DNA of 64,000 bases, from NCBI RefSeq assembly GCF_035621355.1, contig NZ_CP141769.1, positions 2,946,982 through 3,010,981 on the forward strand, in the 5' to 3' direction. The translations under genes and the position numbers were made by a program. The notes under the pieces are model-generated. The model was not told the DNA's origin. It saw only the letters and a program-made list of their open reading frames with translations, and made no database searches. How positions within the stretch are numbered: position 1 is the first letter of the stretch; the number at the start of each line of letters is the position of its first letter. The stretch comes from Thiobacillus sp. SCUT-2. GTDB lineage: Bacteria > Pseudomonadota > Gammaproteobacteria > Burkholderiales > Thiobacillaceae. Of this stretch, positions 1 through 8,812 are shown one piece after another.

Positions 1-642
1 CTTCGCGCCACCGGCGCCGGGCTGGATGCACGTCTCTATCAAGCGGACGTTCGCGATGCGGCCGCCATGCAGGCTGCGGCGGCCGCCTTCGTGCGCGACG
101 TCGGGGTGCCCGACATCGTCATCGCGGCGGCGGGCATCAGCGTCGGCACGCTGACCGAGATGGCCGAGGACGCGCCGGTCTTCCGTGCCGTGATGGATGC
201 CAACGTGCTGGGCCTGGTGCACACCTTCCAGCCGTTCCTGGCGTCGATGCCGCCCGGCGGCGTCGTATGCGGGATCTCCAGCGTCGCCGGCGTGCGCGGC
301 CTGCCGGGAGGTGGCGCCTACTCCGCGTCGAAGGCCGCGGCCACCGTCTACCTCGAAGCCCTCCGGCTCGAAATGAAGGCGCGCGGCATCGCCGTCGTCA
401 CCGTCGCGCCGGGCTACATCGACACCCCGATGACCCGGGTCAACCCGTATGCCATGCCGTTCAGGATGACGGCCGAAGCGGCCGCCGCGAAGGTGGCGCG
501 CTGCATTCGGCGGCGCCGCGCCTACGCCGTGATCCCATGGCAGATGGCCTGGGTGGCACGCGCGATGAAATGGCTTCCGACCTCGTTGTTTGATTTATTA
601 TTCGAAAAGGCGCCGCGCAAGCCGCGCGGTCTGCCGACATAA
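1..642 (+). CDS. SDR-family oxidoreductase, 5'-truncated by window edge
   Basis: Reading frame 1 is open from the first base, so the gene starts outside the window. About 213 residues remain. They include the catalytic YSASK motif of short-chain dehydrogenases, the upstream Ser in a GISSVAG strand, and the APGYIDTPMT segment that follows the active site in classical SDRs. The N-terminal TGxxxGxG cofactor motif is off-window. Family knowledge makes this an NAD(P)-dependent oxidoreductase, but the substrate cannot be told. It ends 43 bp before a response regulator on the same strand. Confidence 0.85.
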   Translation, partial: LRATGAGLDARLYQADVRDAAAMQAAAAAFVRDVGVPDIVIAAAGISVGTLTEMAEDAPVFRAVMDANVLGLVHTFQPFLASMPPGGVVCGISSVAGVRGLPGGGAYSASKAAATVYLEALRLEMKARGIAVVTVAPGYIDTPMTRVNPYAMPFRMTAEAAAAKVARCIRRRRAYAVIPWQMAWVARAMKWLPTSLFDLLFEKAPRKPRGLPT

Positions 643-685
643 TGACGACGAGGCTGCCCCCCGGCGGCCGACTTCCGGAGCATCC

Positions 686-1318
686 ATGGCTGCGCCCCTG
701 AACATCATCCTCATCGACGATCATCCGCTGCTGCGCATGGGCGTGGCGGGCTACATCCAGCAGGAGCCGGATCTCAAGCTCGTCGCGCAGATGGCCAACG
801 CCGCGGAGTTGCGCGCATGGATCGCCGCCGGCAACAAGGCCGACGCCGCGCTGCTCGACCGCTCGCTGCCCGACGCCGACGGGCTCGATCTCGTGTCCGA
901 CCTGCGCGACCTCGGGATCAAGGTCATCATGCTCACGATTGCCGACTCCGACGAGGAGATCTCGGAGGCCATCTCCTCCGGCGTCGACGGCTACGTCGTC
1001 AAGTCGAGCGATCCGGACCAGGTGCTGGCCGCGATCCGCAGCGTGTGCGACGGCCAGAGCAGCTTCCCGCTCAACGTCATGCAGAAGATGGCGCGCGGCG
1101 AACTCAACAACAGCGCACTATCGGCGCTCACCGCGCGCGAGATGGAAATCGTCAACCACGTCAAGGAAGGCCTCTCCAACAAGGCGATCGCGTACAAGAT
1201 GACGCTGTCCGAGAACACCGTCCGCAACCACCTGCGCAACATCATGGAAAAGCTCGGCCTGCGGAATCGCGTGCAGGTCGCCACCCTGGCACTGAAGGAA
1301 GACCAGCGCCGGCACTGA
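686..1318 (+). CDS. NarL/FixJ-family response regulator (LuxR-type HTH)
   Basis: This 210-residue protein has an N-terminal receiver domain with the acidic pair in LIDDH, a phospho-acceptor Asp in LLDRSLPDADG and the conserved Lys in YVVKSS. A C-terminal LuxR-type helix-turn-helix follows (LTAREMEIV, then SNKAIAYKM and NTVRNHLRNI). The ATG at 686 follows a CGGAG ribosome-binding site and removes an unrelated N-terminal extension. No histidine kinase is adjacent, so signal and targets are unknown. It is followed by a strong terminator and then the Tn7-like left end. Before that insertion it would have converged on glmS. Confidence 0.92.
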   Translation: MAAPLNIILIDDHPLLRMGVAGYIQQEPDLKLVAQMANAAELRAWIAAGNKADAALLDRSLPDADGLDLVSDLRDLGIKVIMLTIADSDEEISEAISSGVDGYVVKSSDPDQVLAAIRSVCDGQSSFPLNVMQKMARGELNNSALSALTAREMEIVNHVKEGLSNKAIAYKMTLSENTVRNHLRNIMEKLGLRNRVQVATLALKEDQRRH

Positions 1319-1333
1319 ACCGGCCGGCCCCTG

Positions 1334-1365
1334 AAAAAAAGCGCGGCGCGTTGCCGCGCTTTTTT
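1334..1365. terminator. Bidirectional rho-independent terminator
   Basis: Seven A, a GCGCGGC stem arm, a GCGTT loop, the GCCGCGC arm and six T form a hairpin flanked by A and T tracts. It can terminate the response regulator on the plus strand. On the minus strand it could have ended the glmS transcript before the transposon separated them (inference). Confidence 0.9.
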
Positions 1366-1463
1366 CATTTGGCCGCCCACTTCATTCCAGGGTCAGCGGC
1401 GTCGCCGGATTGCGCGGCTCCACGTTCGCGCGGCCCACGGTGGCCTATTCCGCAAGCCGCGGG

Positions 1464-1602
1464 TGATCGAAACAAATAAAGTCCGTCGGACCATCAGATT
1501 ATAAATAACTGATTCATATAGATACGTAGAAACGTACAAAGTCCGTCGGAGTCCTGCGTAAGTCAACTTTGAGATGGTCTCCGAGAAATGAAGTCCGTCG
1601 GA
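1464..1602 (+). repeat. Left end of Tn7-like element: three TnsB-type sites
   Basis: Three directly oriented copies of a roughly 20-bp repeat with core AAGTCCGTCGG occur at about 1471-1490, 1531-1550 and 1583-1602, separated by AT-rich spacers. Widely spaced sites at the left end are typical of Tn7. By analogy these are TnsB binding sites, but binding itself is inferred. Confidence 0.88.
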
Positions 1603-1704
1603 CACGCACGCTTGGGCCACAACCGTGGCTGGTGAACTTGGGCGTGAACCGGGCGAGCGCCAAAGCGACGCGGTAGCCCTCTGGACAGAGGGCACTCTGC
1701 TCCA

Positions 1705-2145
1705 TCAAGCCGCGTGCATCTGGTCAAGCCGAGCCTTGACCTCGCGCTTGCCCATCTTCCGGACGGTCGCGATGACGGCAAGTTGCTCGGGCCTCGGGCG
1801 CGACGAGCCAGCCTCCCAGTTGTAGATGGTCTGGGCGGAGACGCCCACCAGGGTGCCCATCTCTGCCGCAGATAGCCCGAGCCGCGTCCGCTGTGCGCGG
1901 ATGCCCTGCGGCTTAAACCTTAGTTTCGTTTCGGGTTCCCCGTCGAGGGCAGGCGCGGCCTTCTTCGGCACCATTTTTTCGAGGCGGAATATCTGCTTTT
2001 CCAAGGCCTCGACGCGCCGCTTTAATGCGGCGATCTCGGCGCGGTAGCGGCTCGATGCCTTCTTGAGAGTTTCGGTTTCGCCGCGAAGCTGCTTGCGGAC
2101 CAGCCGGGCGATTTCTTCCTTGAGCACGGATGCGATGTTCGGCAA
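1705..2145 (-). CDS. Coiled-coil plus XRE-type HTH regulator (copy 1)
   Basis: This 146-residue protein has an N-terminal half of charged heptad-like helices (LKRRVEALEKQIFRLEKM). Its C-terminal half carries a Cro/CI-type helix-turn-helix (LGLSAAEMGTLVGVSAQTIYNWEAG). A TTG start is chosen because it follows a TAGGAA ribosome-binding site and aligns exactly with the start of a paralogue at 6822-7262, which is roughly 80% identical. The sequence just upstream of both starts is also similar. It is the first gene inside the left end and reads towards it. The two copies form an inverted pair. Its target is unknown; dimerisation through the coil is inferred. Confidence 0.8.
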   Translation of the reverse strand: MPNIASVLKEEIARLVRKQLRGETETLKKASSRYRAEIAALKRRVEALEKQIFRLEKMVPKKAAPALDGEPETKLRFKPQGIRAQRTRLGLSAAEMGTLVGVSAQTIYNWEAGSSRPRPEQLAVIATVRKMGKREVKARLDQMHAA

Positions 2146-2564
2146 TTCGGGTTCCTACTGGCGTTACTGGTCGGGACAATGATACAAGGGTCAATCTTAG
2201 CTGCCCCGATCACCAGCTACCGCTAATTACACGTTCAGCGAAAACAACCACCATATCCAATCCAAACCTGCCCCGAATTCCAACCTGAGGCGAGCCGCAT
2301 CCGCAAGCGAACTATTGCACCAATGGTGACGACCGTCTCTTCATCGGCCTTTGCGGTCGTCGAAGGCCATGTCAATATAGGGCAGTTCAGACCACAAGCA
2401 GTCAGTCATTGGCCCAGGCCCTAGTGGTGCAGATTGATAAATGTTGCACGGTCAGACGAATAACAACGGTCGAATTTCTGGGGCTAGTTCAAACCCAGTG
2501 TGTTTCAGTGTTAGCCTTCGTCGCTCCATGCATTTTCTGCACACCTATGTAGTTCTAGGACTCC
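2146..2564. other. Intergenic region without a recognised gene
   Basis: About 420 bp separates the start of the first coiled-coil regulator from the restriction-enzyme remnant. The first 50 bp resembles the region upstream of the paralogue at 6822 and may hold a shared promoter or operator. I recognise no coding sequence or stable RNA in the rest. Confidence 0.5.
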
Positions 2565-3635
2565 ATGACGCCCACCCAATTCATCAAAATCTGGCAATCC
2601 AACAAACTCAATGAACGTGCCGGGGCACAGGCCCATTTCGATGATTTGTGCGAGCTGCTCGGTGTTGAGAAGCCGCGCGACCCTAACAATTACTGTTTCG
2701 AACGTGGCGCAAAGAAATCCGGAGGCGGTGATGGCTGGGCCGATGTGTGGAAGCGTGGCTTTTTCGCGTGGGAGAATAAGAAGCCCGGCCGTGATCTGGA
2801 CAAAGCCCTCAAGCAACTCACCGACTACGCCCTGCAACTCGAAAGCCCACCGCTTCTCGTCGTGTGCGACCGCGAGCGCATCATCATTCACACAGCCTTC
2901 ACCGGGTATCCCGACGAGCCGCGCGAAATCCGTATCGAAGAACTGGCGGATGACAGCAAACGGCAAATACTCAAATGGGTTTTCACCGACCCTCAGAAGC
3001 TACGCCCTGAAAAATCCACAGCTGCTGTAACCGAAGAAGCCGCTCAGCGCTTTGCCGGTTTGGCCGATGAAATGCGCCAGCGTGGACAAGACAGTAATCA
3101 AGTGGCGCACTTCCTCGTCCAGTGCCTTTTCTGCATGTTTGCCGAGGACGAAGGACTGTTGCCAGAAAAAATATTTACGGGCTTGCTTGCCAGCGCAAAG
3201 AATGACGTGGCCAAAGCAGCCAATCGTATTTCGGCGCTGTTCAAGGCTATGCAGGAACCCAAAGGTGCTTACGGCAACGATGACATCGAATGGTTCAATG
3301 GCGGCCTATTCCGACAGATTGCCGTTCCCGTGCTGACGGGCAGCGACCTTGAGACCCTACGTGCAGCCTCTGCCGATATGGACTGGCGTGCAATTGACCC
3401 CACCATTTTCGGCACACTGTTCGAGCGAGGGCTTGGAAAAAAGCGTGCTGCACTCGGCGCTCATTACACTGACACCGGCACTATTGCCAAGCTTGTCAAT
3501 CCGCTGGTGCGGGAGCCGCTGCTGGCCGAATGGCAAGCGACGCGCGAAAACATTGCTAAGTGCATACGGCATGCCATCAGGATACCTGGATGGGGTCGAG
3601 GCCTTCGACGGTATGGCCTTTCCAGAGCGAATTAA
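2565..3635 (+). pseudogene. MmeI-type (type IIL) restriction-modification enzyme, N-terminal remnant
   Basis: The 356-codon frame matches the N-terminal nuclease and helical spacer regions of MmeI-like enzymes. It keeps a D60-x9-E70-N-K72 nuclease motif in the WADVWKRGFFAWENKK segment, the same spacing as the PD-(D/E)xK motif of MmeI. It runs into the start of the methyltransferase region (GAHYTDTGTIAKLVNPLV), then breaks near 3555. The last roughly 25 residues are unrelated and overlap the next gene in another frame. Full-length members are about 900 residues with methyltransferase and target-recognition domains, all missing here. I call it a deletion remnant, although the nuclease part is open and could be expressed. 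Confidence 0.8.
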
Positions 3636-3924
3636 GGCACTCAGGCTTCGTCGTGGCCTTACCCAACAGCAATTGGCGTTCTTTGTTGGGGTATCGCAAA
3701 CTGCTGTCGCCGCCTGGGAGAATGGCAAGCGGGCGATTCCACGAGGAAGTCATCTGCTAAGCTTGGGTGAGGCTTTGGGCTTCGATGCCAAGGAGCTGTT
3801 CGGTATGGAGAAAAGTAAGCAAGGTGGCTCGGCTGCCGAAGTCAGACTGCTTGCTGCATTCAGGGCATTGTCTGAGGACCATCAGCGAATGGCAGTCAAA
3901 TTGATCGAAGCGCTTGCACAATAG
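3571..3924 (+). CDS. XRE-family transcriptional regulator
   Basis: The product is a 117-residue protein with a classical Cro/CI helix-turn-helix (IKALRLRRGLTQQQLAFFVG, then SQTAVAAWENGKRAIP). A C-terminal helix follows that resembles those of other small XRE regulators. The start is uncertain: ATG at 3571 lies in the tail of the truncated MmeI-like frame, and an in-frame ATG at 3613 would give MAFPERIK. Its position directly at the break of the restriction gene suggests it arrived with the deletion. It may once have controlled a neighbouring system, but the target is unknown. Confidence 0.8.
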   Translation: MPSGYLDGVEAFDGMAFPERIKALRLRRGLTQQQLAFFVGVSQTAVAAWENGKRAIPRGSHLLSLGEALGFDAKELFGMEKSKQGGSAAEVRLLAAFRALSEDHQRMAVKLIEALAQ

Positions 3925-4093
3925 GAAAGGCGCGCTCAGGATCGCTTCAACTTTCCTGATGTCAGCGCTTAGCTGACGCTCAGTTATCCGCGGTTGGCCG
4001 GCTGCGTTTCGCTCGAAGCGGCCATTTAATATTGCCCCTCTCGTGGGGCAGACGCGCCTTCCACTCTTCACGCCGTGTAAACCGCCACCCAGC

Positions 4094-4264
4094 CTAAGTG
4101 GCGACTGTGACCATCCCGATCCCAAGGAGAATCATGGCGACAATGTCGGAGACGATCGAGCCGATCGCCGAACTGATCTGAAAGTTTCCCGCGACCATGG
4201 CGGAAACCGCCAGCAGAATCAGAATCCATCCGAAGGCTTTCTTACAATTCCGTATGCGAGGCAT
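4094..4264 (-). CDS. Small two-helix membrane protein
   Basis: A short 56-codon frame, starting ATG at 4264 and ending TAG at 4094, encodes a basic N-terminus (MPRIRNCKK) followed by two hydrophobic stretches. The first is AFGWILILLAVSAMVAG and the second is around SIVSDIVAMILLGIGMVTV. This pattern is typical of small inner-membrane proteins of the DUF or YrzE kind. No function can be assigned. It stands alone between the XRE regulator and the GGDEF-EAL gene. Confidence 0.6.
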   Translation of the reverse strand: MPRIRNCKKAFGWILILLAVSAMVAGNFQISSAIGSIVSDIVAMILLGIGMVTVAT

Positions 4265-4657
4265 GTGCTATCAAATTCTCCAAGACCCGAATGCGAAATA
4301 AGAATCCAGTTGGTGACCATCTTACGCCGAAGTGTCGCAGCCAGGCCGATCATCTAGAATGTATGGAGTGAGAAGACCGAGCTCTGTCGGGGGCAGAAAA
4401 GACGGTCGTTTGGTGGGTCCGACGAGCTTGACGTGGCCTGCCGCCGGCATGCCGCCTATCGACCCAAAAATGATCAAAACCAATGGTCGCTGTGGCCGAT
4501 GGCCGGAGTATAGCCGTCGGCTAGCCGAATCAGGGTGGCACGCAGCTTTGGCGACGCTCCATAGAATCACTAGAATTATTGGTTACTCAACGATGTTCAT
4601 GGACGCAATTGAGGGCCACCCTTAATTGTTCAACGCGCGATTACCTGGGAGACCCGT
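4265..4657. other. Intergenic region without a recognised gene
   Basis: About 390 bp lies between the small membrane protein and the GGDEF-EAL gene. Open frames here have no recognisable domain or good start. The 3' part presumably holds the promoter of the downstream gene. A GGGAGA ribosome-binding site precedes the TTG at 4658. Confidence 0.5.
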
Positions 4658-6766
4658 TTGGACCGTGCCAACCAGCATGAACTGGAATCGCTTGGTATCC
4701 TCGATATCATTGAGGATGGCGCTTTCATCTTTCGGCCCGACTCGCTGCGTTTCATTTACGTAAACGAGGGCGCAATCCAGCAGACGGGATACTCCAAAGA
4801 GGAATTGCTTGGCATGACGCCGCTCGACCTCACGCTGGAGTTTGATGAGTCTCGTTTCCGCCAATTGGTTGCGCCGCTGGTGTGTGGAGACGCCAGAACG
4901 ACCCGATTCTCGACTACTCACCGTCTCAAGGGCGGTGATATACGCCCAGTGGAGGTCATCCTCCAGTTTCTGGGCCTCACTGACAACGGGGCCAATCTCG
5001 TCGCTATCGTGCGTGACATCACCGAGCGAAGGGAGGCGGAGGAAACCCTCCGCGAGCAGAAGGACTTCTTGAATGCGATCCTTGAGAACGAGCCGGAATG
5101 CGTGAAGGTCATTTCGACCGATGGGCGGTTGCTTCAGATGAATCGCGCCGGGTTGGCCATGTTGGAAACTCGAAGCCTGGATGATGCACAGCAAGAAGGA
5201 CTTATCAACTATGTCCACCCTGAGGACCGTGGCGCCTTCATTCATCTGAGTCGGCGGGTGTTCAAAGGAAATTCCGGCAAACTCGAATTCCGAATTCGCG
5301 GGAAGAAAGGCACTGAGCGCTGGTTGGAGACGCATGCTTCCCCTCTTCGCAATGCTGAGGGCAATACCTATGCACTTGTCGGTGTGACGCGCGATATTAC
5401 AGAGCGAAAGGCGAATGAAGCGCGGATTGAGTTTCTGGCTTTTCACGATTCGCTAACCACATTGCCGAACCGTGTACGTGCCAAGGATCACTTCGAATTG
5501 GCGATGGCGCATGCAAAACGGACGACAACGTACGTCGCGTTCCTATTTCTTGACCTGGACAATTTCAAGACCATCAACGATTCGCTTGGTCATGCTATCG
5601 GCGACACTCTACTGAAATCGGTTGCGACGCGTTTGGGCGACGGCATCCGGGCCACTGACACTATCAGTCGGCAAGGTGGGGATGAATTCCTGCTCATCCT
5701 GCCGGATATGGGGGAAGCCGTCGCGGTCAGCGATATTGCTGAGAAGATCCTATACCAGCTGAGCCTGCCGTTCGAGATCAACGGCTATCAGCTCTTCACG
5801 TCAGCCTCCATCGGAATTGCGGTCTATCCAGACGACGGCGACAATTTCGACATCCTGCTCAAGAAAGCCGACACAGCGATGTACCAGGCCAAGAATGATG
5901 GCCGTAGCACATATCGCTTTTATCAAGAGCAGATGAACATCGACGCTGTCGAACAGCATCAGATGCTCAGTGGGTTGGCCAAAGCACTGGAGCGTCAGGA
6001 ATTTGTTCTGCAGTTTCAACCGCAGATTGATTTGTCCAGTCGCATGGTGATCGGCGCCGAAGCGCTTATCCGTTGGCAACATCCCGAACGCGGGTTGATC
6101 GCGCCAGAGAGTTTTATCGCGCTCGCAGAAGACTCCGGCCATATCGTTCCGATAGGCGAGTGGGTCTTGCTTGAGGCGTGCAAGCAGGCTGCAGCTTGGC
6201 GAAAAGCGGGGTTTCCCAAACTGGTAATCGCCGTGAATCTCTCGGCCGTGCAGTTCAAGCGGGGAAATCTCGAGATGAGCGTTACCCGCGCGTTAACGGA
6301 ATCGGGTCTGGATCCAGACGATCTGGAGCTGGAACTCACCGAGTCCATCCTTATCCAGAATACCGAGCAGGTTCTGGCCACCGTTCGCAAGCTTAAAACG
6401 ATCGGGGTGAGACTCTCGATCGATGACTTTGGAACAGGCTATTCGAGCCTGGCTTACTTGAGCCGCTTTTCAGTGGATAAACTGAAAATTGATCGTTCAT
6501 TTGTTCAGAACATGGTTGACGATGCCGGCAGCGCGGCAATCGTCCGCGCCATAATCCAGATGGCTAAGAGCCTGAACCTCAAGACAATTGCGGAGGGTGT
6601 CGAGGATGAGAACACGCTCGCGCGTTTGCGCCTCTACCATTGTGACGCGGTTCAAGGCTACTACTATGGACGACCGATGACAGCGACGGAATTCTCCACC
6701 TACTTGAGCGAGAACCAAGTCGCATTGAGCTCGAACAGCGCCATATGGCGCGATTCGCGCGGCTGA
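4658..6766 (+). CDS. PAS-PAS-GGDEF-EAL cyclic-di-GMP turnover protein
   Basis: The 702-residue protein has two PAS sensor domains (about 15-125 and 135-250), each followed by a DITER linker, then a diguanylate cyclase domain with an intact GGDEF (340-344). The inhibitory RxxD site (R331 to D334) sits at the canonical five-residue spacing. The EAL phosphodiesterase domain keeps EALIRW (468-473), NLS, the ELTES motif and DDFGTGYSS from 589. Both activities therefore look possible and the net direction is unknown. There is no signal peptide or membrane segment, so it is probably cytosolic. It starts at TTG after GGGAGA. As cargo of a mobile element it could alter host biofilm or motility (inference). 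Confidence 0.92.
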   Translation: MDRANQHELESLGILDIIEDGAFIFRPDSLRFIYVNEGAIQQTGYSKEELLGMTPLDLTLEFDESRFRQLVAPLVCGDARTTRFSTTHRLKGGDIRPVEVILQFLGLTDNGANLVAIVRDITERREAEETLREQKDFLNAILENEPECVKVISTDGRLLQMNRAGLAMLETRSLDDAQQEGLINYVHPEDRGAFIHLSRRVFKGNSGKLEFRIRGKKGTERWLETHASPLRNAEGNTYALVGVTRDITERKANEARIEFLAFHDSLTTLPNRVRAKDHFELAMAHAKRTTTYVAFLFLDLDNFKTINDSLGHAIGDTLLKSVATRLGDGIRATDTISRQGGDEFLLILPDMGEAVAVSDIAEKILYQLSLPFEINGYQLFTSASIGIAVYPDDGDNFDILLKKADTAMYQAKNDGRSTYRFYQEQMNIDAVEQHQMLSGLAKALERQEFVLQFQPQIDLSSRMVIGAEALIRWQHPERGLIAPESFIALAEDSGHIVPIGEWVLLEACKQAAAWRKAGFPKLVIAVNLSAVQFKRGNLEMSVTRALTESGLDPDDLELELTESILIQNTEQVLATVRKLKTIGVRLSIDDFGTGYSSLAYLSRFSVDKLKIDRSFVQNMVDDAGSAAIVRAIIQMAKSLNLKTIAEGVEDENTLARLRLYHCDAVQGYYYGRPMTATEFSTYLSENQVALSSNSAIWRDSRG

Positions 6767-6821
6767 ATGGGGCCGACCCCTGTACAATTTTGCCTTGTCA
6801 GTACGCCCTGAGGAACTCCAC

Positions 6822-7262
6822 TTGCCCAACATCGCGTCCGTGTTCAAGGAAGAAATCGCCCGGCTGGTCCGCAGACAGCTTCGGAGCGAAACCGAACGCC
6901 TCAAGAAGGCATCGAGCCACCACCGCTCCGAGATCGTCGCTTTAAAGCGGCGCATCGAGGCCCTGGAAAAGCAGATATCCCGCCTCGAAAAAATGGTGTC
7001 GAAGAAGGCGGCGCCTGCCGTCGCCGAGGAATCCGAAACAAAGCTGAGGTTCAGGCCGCAGGGTGCGCGCGCGCAGCGGACGCGACTCGGTCTGTCCGCG
7101 GCGGAAATGGGCGCGCTCGTGGGCGTCTCTGCCCAGACTATCTACAATTGGGAGGCTGGTACGACACGGCCACGGGCCGAGCAACTCGCCATCATCGCGG
7201 CCATCCGTAAGATGGGCAAGCGCGAGGTCAAGGTGCGGCTTGACCAGATGCAAACAGCCTGA
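6822..7262 (+). CDS. Coiled-coil plus XRE-type HTH regulator (copy 2)
   Basis: This 146-residue paralogue of the gene at 1705-2145 is roughly 80% identical. It has the same charged coiled coil (LKRRIEALEKQISRLEKM) and the same helix-turn-helix ending in SAQTIYNWEAG. The TTG start at 6822, after GAGGA, matches the other copy. An upstream TTG at 6795 would add nine residues that the paralogue lacks. It is transcribed in the opposite direction to copy 1, so the starts of the two genes face each other across about 4.7 kb. Function is unknown; cross-regulation or heterodimers are possible. Confidence 0.8.
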   Translation: MPNIASVFKEEIARLVRRQLRSETERLKKASSHHRSEIVALKRRIEALEKQISRLEKMVSKKAAPAVAEESETKLRFRPQGARAQRTRLGLSAAEMGALVGVSAQTIYNWEAGTTRPRAEQLAIIAAIRKMGKREVKVRLDQMQTA

Positions 7263-7433
7263 CGGAACGGATGCTTTCTGGAGGGGACGCTGCGGGGAGC
7301 GCCTGTGCGAAACGGCTCAGCGGCGAATGGCAAGGGTCAGTTAGCCACGCGCCCAAGAGTCGCTTGAACGTTACGGTGGAAGACCAAGAAACAGTCTATG
7401 TGCCCCTCAAAATTGGGTTGCTGACGCGAGGTG

Positions 7434-7817
7434 TCAGCCAGCGCGCGTTCGGCCTGACTTCTTTAATAGGTCACGAACGTTGCGGGCCACGGCTTTCTTG
7501 TCGGCCGTCGAGAGCCTGCGAAAATCCGCCAGGACTTCCTGTTCAAACTGTGTGACTGAAACGGCAGATTTTGCCTGCCCCGTACCCAAGGCCAGCCATT
7601 CTGGCGAACACCCCAAAACCCGTGCCATTCGAACCAGGGTGGAATCGCGCATGGATTTGGTCCTGCCGCGTTCGACCGTGCAGATCAGCGATGGCGAAAC
7701 GCCGCATTGGCCGGCGAGCTCAACCTGGTTCATCCCGGCACGAATTCGCGCAGACCGGAGCCGCCCGCCAAGCGACGCCGGGCTTTGGGGCGAGCCAACA
7801 AGCCTCTTGCGTTCCAT
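7434..7817 (-). CDS. XRE-family transcriptional regulator
   Basis: The product is 127 residues. Its N-terminal Cro/CI-type helix-turn-helix reads GGRLRSARIRAGMNQVELAG, then VSPSLICTVERGRTKSM. A short C-terminal helical domain follows, which in such proteins often binds a ligand or dimerises. It is a single gene between the second coiled-coil regulator and the kdp remnant, facing away from kdp. There is no partner gene, so it could be an orphan phage-type or antitoxin-type repressor. Confidence 0.8.
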   Translation of the reverse strand: MERKRLVGSPQSPASLGGRLRSARIRAGMNQVELAGQCGVSPSLICTVERGRTKSMRDSTLVRMARVLGCSPEWLALGTGQAKSAVSVTQFEQEVLADFRRLSTADKKAVARNVRDLLKKSGRTRAG

Positions 7818-7907
7818 GCCTTTCCGCTCCTGCTTACGTTTTCTGACGGGCCGCGCCGGGCACGCCTACCACGATTCTAACCGCACCGCATATCAAGCCA
7901 ACCGCCT

Positions 7908-8210
7908 GACGTAGCCAAGTATTTCGCCATCATCCCGGCAGCCTTCGTCACCACCTACCCGCAGCTCGCGGCGCTCAACGTCATGGGCCTGGCCAGCCCG
8001 GCTTCCGCCATCCTGTCGGCGGTGATTTTCAATGCACTGATCATCATGTTCCTGATCCCGCTGGCGCTGAAAGGCGTGAAATACCAACCCCTGGGCGCCG
8101 CTGTGCTGTTGCGGCGCAACCTGGCGGTCTATGGACTGGGCGGCCTGATCGCGCCCTTCATCGGCATCAAGCTGATCGACATGCTGATCGCCGTTGCTGG
8201 GCTCGCCTGA
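7908..8210 (+). pseudogene. kdpB: kdpB C-terminal fragment (K+-transporting ATPase subunit B)
   Basis: From about 7908 the frame reads [13 protein letters not shown] and continues to the stop at 8210 as the last roughly 100 residues of KdpB, including its final membrane helices. The full protein is about 680-700 residues. Everything upstream (phosphorylation domain, ATP-binding domain and all of kdpA) is missing, and the sequence left of 7908 is unrelated. The break is the left boundary of a decayed kdp operon. It cannot make a functional pump. Confidence 0.9.
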
Positions 8211-8224
8211 GAAAGGAAAAGATC

Positions 8225-8803
8225 ATGAAAACCCTGTTTCGTCCCGCCATCACCCTGTTTGCCCTGTTATCCGCCGTCACCGGCATTGTCTACCCCGCGG
8301 CGGTTACCGGAATTGCGAAAATGCTGTTTCCCGCACAAGCGGAGGGCAGCCTGATCGTTGAGAACGGCAAGCCGGTCGGATCGCGGCTGATCGGCCAGAA
8401 CTTTACTGACCCGAAATACTTCTGGGGCCGCCCATCGGCCACCGGCCCGATGCCCTACAACGCCAGTGCCTCCAACGGCTCCAACCAGGGCCCGCTCAAC
8501 CCGGCTCTGAAAGATGCGGTCAAGGCCCGGATCGATGCGCTCAAGGCGTCCGACCCGACCCAGACCGCGCCGATCCCGGTAGACCTGGTCACCGCCTCGG
8601 GCAGCGGTCTCGATCCCCAGATCAGCCCCGCCGCCGCCCGTTGGCAGGCCCCGCGCATCGCCCGCATCCGTGGCCTGAGCGAGGCCGCGGTGAGCAAGCT
8701 CATAGAAGCCCATACCGAGGGACGCCAGTTCGGCCTGCTGGGCGAACCCCGGGTCAACGTGCTGACGCTGAACCTGGCGCTTGATCGGCTCGGCAAGCCG
8801 TAA
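8225..8803 (+). CDS. kdpC: K+-transporting ATPase subunit C
   Basis: This full-length 192-residue KdpC has an N-terminal transmembrane helix ([21 protein letters not shown]) and the conserved [17 protein letters not shown] region. Its C-terminal domain carries [11 protein letters not shown]. In intact systems KdpC is the periplasmic-facing partner of KdpA and KdpB. Here kdpA is absent and kdpB is a fragment, so the protein is probably an orphan. The ATG follows an AGAAAGGAAA ribosome-binding site, 14 bp after the kdpB stop. Confidence 0.93.
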   Translation: MKTLFRPAITLFALLSAVTGIVYPAAVTGIAKMLFPAQAEGSLIVENGKPVGSRLIGQNFTDPKYFWGRPSATGPMPYNASASNGSNQGPLNPALKDAVKARIDALKASDPTQTAPIPVDLVTASGSGLDPQISPAAARWQAPRIARIRGLSEAAVSKLIEAHTEGRQFGLLGEPRVNVLTLNLALDRLGKP

Positions 8804-8812
8804 ACTGTTGCC

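Noticed and set aside
1380..1440. Possible C-terminal end of a minus-strand gene cut by the transposon
   Set aside because: The frame is only about 20 codons with an upstream stop; no family is recognisable.
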